From Sediminitomix flava (lineage in GTDB: Bacteria > Bacteroidota > Bacteroidia > Cytophagales > Flammeovirgaceae), in assembly GCF_003149185.1 (NCBI RefSeq), contig NZ_QGDO01000001.1:62001-126000 (forward strand): DNA of 64,000 nt, read 5' to 3'. The translations under genes were made by a program, and so were the position numbers. Numbering within the stretch: the stretch's first letter is position 1; each line of letters starts with the position of its first letter. Of this stretch, positions 61,849-64,000 are shown piece by piece. The notes under the pieces are model-generated. The model ran no database searches. It saw only the letters and a list, made by a program, of their open reading frames with translations, and had not been told where the DNA came from.

Positions 61849-61932
61849 AGTTATGGATGTTTTCGGGTAGAACTAAAAAACATTTAGAATCTGAATCAAG
61901 TCAGAAAAAATATAATTATCAAAAGATGGGTT

Positions 61933-61958
61933 AATATAGTATCAGCATTGGTTAAAAT
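61933..61958 (+). promoter_or_regulatory. Operator-like element, copy 1
   Basis: AATATAGTATCA-N8-TAAAAT, identical in its 18 defined bases and spacing to the copy at 62094. It lies 85 bp upstream of the AraC start codon. Confidence 0.5.
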
Positions 61959-62093
61959 CAATATTAAAATACCTTCTAACAACTTCAATACCCAACAAAC
62001 TCGAAAACAAACCCATTAACTTTCATTCACACCACAACCCTACCAATCAATCCTTTTTTACCCCAATAAAACCTTTAAAACTCATTTGCGGTG

Positions 62094-62119
62094 AATATAG
62101 TATCAAACAAAGCTAAAAT
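62094..62119 (+). promoter_or_regulatory. Operator-like element, copy 2
   Basis: AATATAGTATCA-N8-TAAAAT, ending 28 bp before the promoter-like TACTTTTG, so roughly -64 to -39, the place expected for an AraC-type activator. Confidence 0.55.
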
Positions 62120-62147
62120 GGTCGAAACTATTGATTTTCAAACCCAC

Positions 62148-62155
62148 TACTTTTG
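62148..62155 (+). promoter_or_regulatory. Putative promoter -7 element TACTTTTG
   Basis: A full TAnnTTTG match followed by CA, 45 bp upstream of the DHDPS-family start. There is no TTTG at -33, which fits activator dependence. Confidence 0.55.
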
Positions 62156-62200
62156 CAACAGATCATTTAATAAATCTGATAACTCAAAAACCACACAGAT

Positions 62201-63133
62201 ATGAAATTAACCTGGAAAGGTGTATATCCTGCGGTAACAACTAAGTTTACCAATGAGGATACTTTAGATTTGGTAAACTTCTCTAAAAACATTGAAGCTC
62301 AAGTAAATGCTGGTGTAGATGGTATCATTCTAGGAGGAACGCTCGGAGAAGCAAGCACATTAGATACAAATGAAAAATCGCTATTAGTAAAGACAACAGT
62401 AGATCAGTTAGAAGGAAAGTTACCTGTTATTATAAACATTGCAGAAGCGTCTACCAGAGATGCGATCAAAGCGGCAGAACAAGCACAAAAAGATGGTGCT
62501 ACTGGTTTAATGATGCTCCCGCCTATGCGCTATAAAGCAACAGACTTTGAAACTGTCACTTACTTTAAAGAAGTAGCTAGAAGCACTGATCTTCCGATTA
62601 TGATCTACAATAACCCTGTAGATTACAAGATTGAGGTAACACTTGATATGTTTGATGCTTTATCTTCTGAATCAAATATTCAAGCGGTTAAAGAGTCTAC
62701 TAGGGATATTTCAAATGTCACTCGTATGCAATCAGCTTTTGGTGAGCGTTACAAGGTACTCACAGGGGTTGATACGCTTGCGATGGAAAGTTTGGTTATG
62801 GGTGCTGACGGATGGGTTGCAGGACTTGTATGTGCTTTTCCAAGAGAAACCGTTGCCATCTTCAAACTCGTAAAAGCAGGGCTTATCAAAGAGGCGAGAG
62901 CAATCTATCAATGGTTCTTACCACTCTTAGAGTTGGATATTAATGCTCAATTGGTACAAAATATCAAACTAGCTGAAGTGGCAACAGGATTAGGTACTGA
63001 AAATGTAAGAGCACCTCGTCTTCCGCTACAAGGAGCTGAAAGAGAACGAGTGCTCCAAATCATTCAAGAAGGAATTGCTTCAAGACCAGAACTGCCTGAT
63101 TACTTAAACCTTGAAAACCTTCAAACTGTATAA
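62201..63133 (+). CDS. Dihydrodipicolinate synthase family lyase/deaminase, hydroxyproline-type
   Basis: A 310-residue class I aldolase-fold enzyme. It has GGTLGEASTLDTNEK (cf. GTTGE of DapA), IYNNPVDYK (Tyr) and the Schiff-base Lys in AVKESTRD. DapA itself is unlikely because the next gene is an alpha-ketoglutarate-semialdehyde-type dehydrogenase. This pair is typical of trans-4-hydroxyproline catabolism, where a DHDPS-family enzyme (1-pyrroline-4-hydroxy-2-carboxylate deaminase) makes the semialdehyde. Sugar-acid (ketodeoxyglucarate) dehydration is the main alternative. Divergent from the AraC gene; the next ATG follows its TAA directly. Confidence 0.8.
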   Translation: MKLTWKGVYPAVTTKFTNEDTLDLVNFSKNIEAQVNAGVDGIILGGTLGEASTLDTNEKSLLVKTTVDQLEGKLPVIINIAEASTRDAIKAAEQAQKDGATGLMMLPPMRYKATDFETVTYFKEVARSTDLPIMIYNNPVDYKIEVTLDMFDALSSESNIQAVKESTRDISNVTRMQSAFGERYKVLTGVDTLAMESLVMGADGWVAGLVCAFPRETVAIFKLVKAGLIKEARAIYQWFLPLLELDINAQLVQNIKLAEVATGLGTENVRAPRLPLQGAERERVLQIIQEGIASRPELPDYLNLENLQTV

Positions 63134-64000
63134 ATGATGCTACAGGATACCCCGATAACAACAACTGCGCTTAAAGTTTCTCCTTCTTCAGAAGCCGAAA
63201 TGATTCAAGCCGTAAAAGATGCTCAAGAAGCCTTTGGAATTCTTAAAGAAAAGACAAAAGAAGAGATTGCTGAATTTCTAGATACAATTGCCTATGAAAT
63301 TTTAGCACTTGGTGATGATCTGATCGCTGTCGCAATGGAGGAATCTAATCTTCCCTCTGCTCGTCTGACAGCAGAAAGAGGTCGTACCATGAACCAACTC
63401 AAAATGTTTGCTTCTGTAGTACGAGAAGGAAGTTGGGTAGACGCTGTTATAGACCTACCCGATCCTAACCGAAGTCCTTTACCAAAGCCAGATCTGAGGA
63501 AAATGTCACGTCCTATTGGGCCAGTTGTAGTATTCGGAGCAAGTAATTTCCCTTTGGCTTTTTCAACGGCTGGGGGAGATACAGCATCTGCACTTGCATC
63601 GGGGAATCCTGTGATCGTGAAAGCACACGAAGGTCATTTGAAAACAGATCAATTGGTTTCAAAAGCGATTGAGCGTGCCATCGAAAAATGTGATTTCCCA
63701 AAAGGAACATTCACTTCTTTGGTAGGAAAAGATTTTTCACTTGCTCAATCGCTTATCATGCAAGATGAAGTGAAAGCTGTAGCTTTTACAGGTTCATATT
63801 TCGGAGGAAAAGCCATTTATGATATGGTACAGAAAAGAACAGAACCTATTCCTGTTTTTGCAGAAATGGGAAGTACGAACCCTGTTCTTCTTCTTCCAAA
63901 AGAACTTGAAATAAATGCTCAATCTTGGGCTGAAAAACTAGCTCAATCCATCAATCTTGGAGCAGGACAATTCTGTACAAATCCTGGTTTGATATTAGCT
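63134..64000 (+). CDS. Aldehyde dehydrogenase, alpha-ketoglutarate-semialdehyde type, 3' end outside window
   Basis: The frame starts at ATG 63134, with no gap after the preceding stop, and stays open for 289 codons to the window edge. It is an NADP-type aldehyde dehydrogenase: RPIGPVVVFGASNFPLAFSTAGGDTASALASGNPVIVKAHEGH (nucleotide binding), FTGSYFGGKAIYD, the general base Glu244 (FAEMGSTNP) and catalytic Cys281 (GQFCTNPG). The NFPLAFS and EMGS variants are those of 2,5-dioxopentanoate (alpha-ketoglutarate semialdehyde) dehydrogenases. The product would be 2-oxoglutarate, feeding the citric acid cycle. About 240 residues are missing beyond the window. Confidence 0.85.
   Translation, partial: MMLQDTPITTTALKVSPSSEAEMIQAVKDAQEAFGILKEKTKEEIAEFLDTIAYEILALGDDLIAVAMEESNLPSARLTAERGRTMNQLKMFASVVREGSWVDAVIDLPDPNRSPLPKPDLRKMSRPIGPVVVFGASNFPLAFSTAGGDTASALASGNPVIVKAHEGHLKTDQLVSKAIERAIEKCDFPKGTFTSLVGKDFSLAQSLIMQDEVKAVAFTGSYFGGKAIYDMVQKRTEPIPVFAEMGSTNPVLLLPKELEINAQSWAEKLAQSINLGAGQFCTNPGLILA

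Larger units (their letters stand above)
61849..62200. other. Divergent control region of the AraC and DHDPS-family genes
   Basis: About 350 bp without genes. It contains two copies of a 26-bp operator-like element and one promoter-like element; the rest is AT-rich and featureless to me. Confidence 0.6.

Noticed and set aside
62201-63133. Lysine-pathway dihydrodipicolinate synthase (dapA)
   Set aside because: The neighbours are an AraC regulator and a catabolic aldehyde dehydrogenase rather than lysine genes, and the GTTGE motif is changed to GTLGE.

Overview
The window looks like a chromosome segment of a marine-type Bacteroidota, most likely order Cytophagales. I infer this from very AT-rich intergenic DNA, Ala/Gly-poor secreted proteins, two giant secreted peptidases ending in type IX secretion (T9SS) sorting domains, a NifJ-type pyruvate:ferredoxin oxidoreductase, Bacteroidota-only families and promoter elements of the TAnnTTTG type. 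No phage, plasmid, insertion sequence, rRNA, complete tRNA or CRISPR array was seen.

Layout. 1-4,080: the 3' end of a probable tail-specific protease, a LamG lipoprotein gene flanked by two identical 35-bp terminators, two small membrane/lipoprotein genes, and a 1-kb gene-free stretch holding three tRNA-like elements. 4,080-13,800: a 2,535-residue T9SS subtilase translationally coupled to a 50-residue coiled-coil protein, then a TPR/LuxR-type regulator. 14,729-18,223: a complete-looking transcription unit (DJ-1/PfpI protein, HbpS-like protein, beta-propeller-Dabb fusion) with terminator, -7 promoter element and a perfect 16-bp palindrome placed like a class II CRP site, next to a Crp/Fnr-type regulator gene. 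19,133-21,500: RidA-like, NADAR and a secreted glycan-binding/Hint protein. 21,629-23,954: SDR, AraC and membrane protein genes on one strand. 24,353-31,273: nifJ with a basic tail, a 41-bp tandem array, an aberrant RluA-type pseudouridine synthase and a universal stress protein. 31,676-35,575: a T9SS M43 metalloprotease. 35,659-41,658: ion channel, serine hydrolase, histidine phosphatase, uracil phosphoribosyltransferase and an AAE-type exchanger. 42,023-46,348: tex, purine nucleoside phosphorylase and a second universal stress protein. 46,438-57,866: Rieske-glutamate synthase fusion, GH3 protein, EEP phosphatase, FAD oxidase, GNAT, AraC and DUF1254. 57,995-64,000: an M1-S37 double peptidase and its AraC regulator, divergent from a dihydrodipicolinate-synthase-family gene and an aldehyde dehydrogenase that runs off the window.

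How parts work together. The most coherent candidate modules are (i) the palindrome-controlled DJ-1/HbpS/propeller operon and (ii) the terminal locus, which I read as uptake-independent processing of proline/hydroxyproline peptides by a double aminopeptidase together with hydroxyproline-type catabolism, with two copies of a 26-bp operator-like element between the divergent halves. Three AraC-family genes each lie beside direct repeats that look like their own binding sites (21-22 bp phased in two cases). Functional statements are family-based; operators, promoters and modules are inferred from sequence and geometry.
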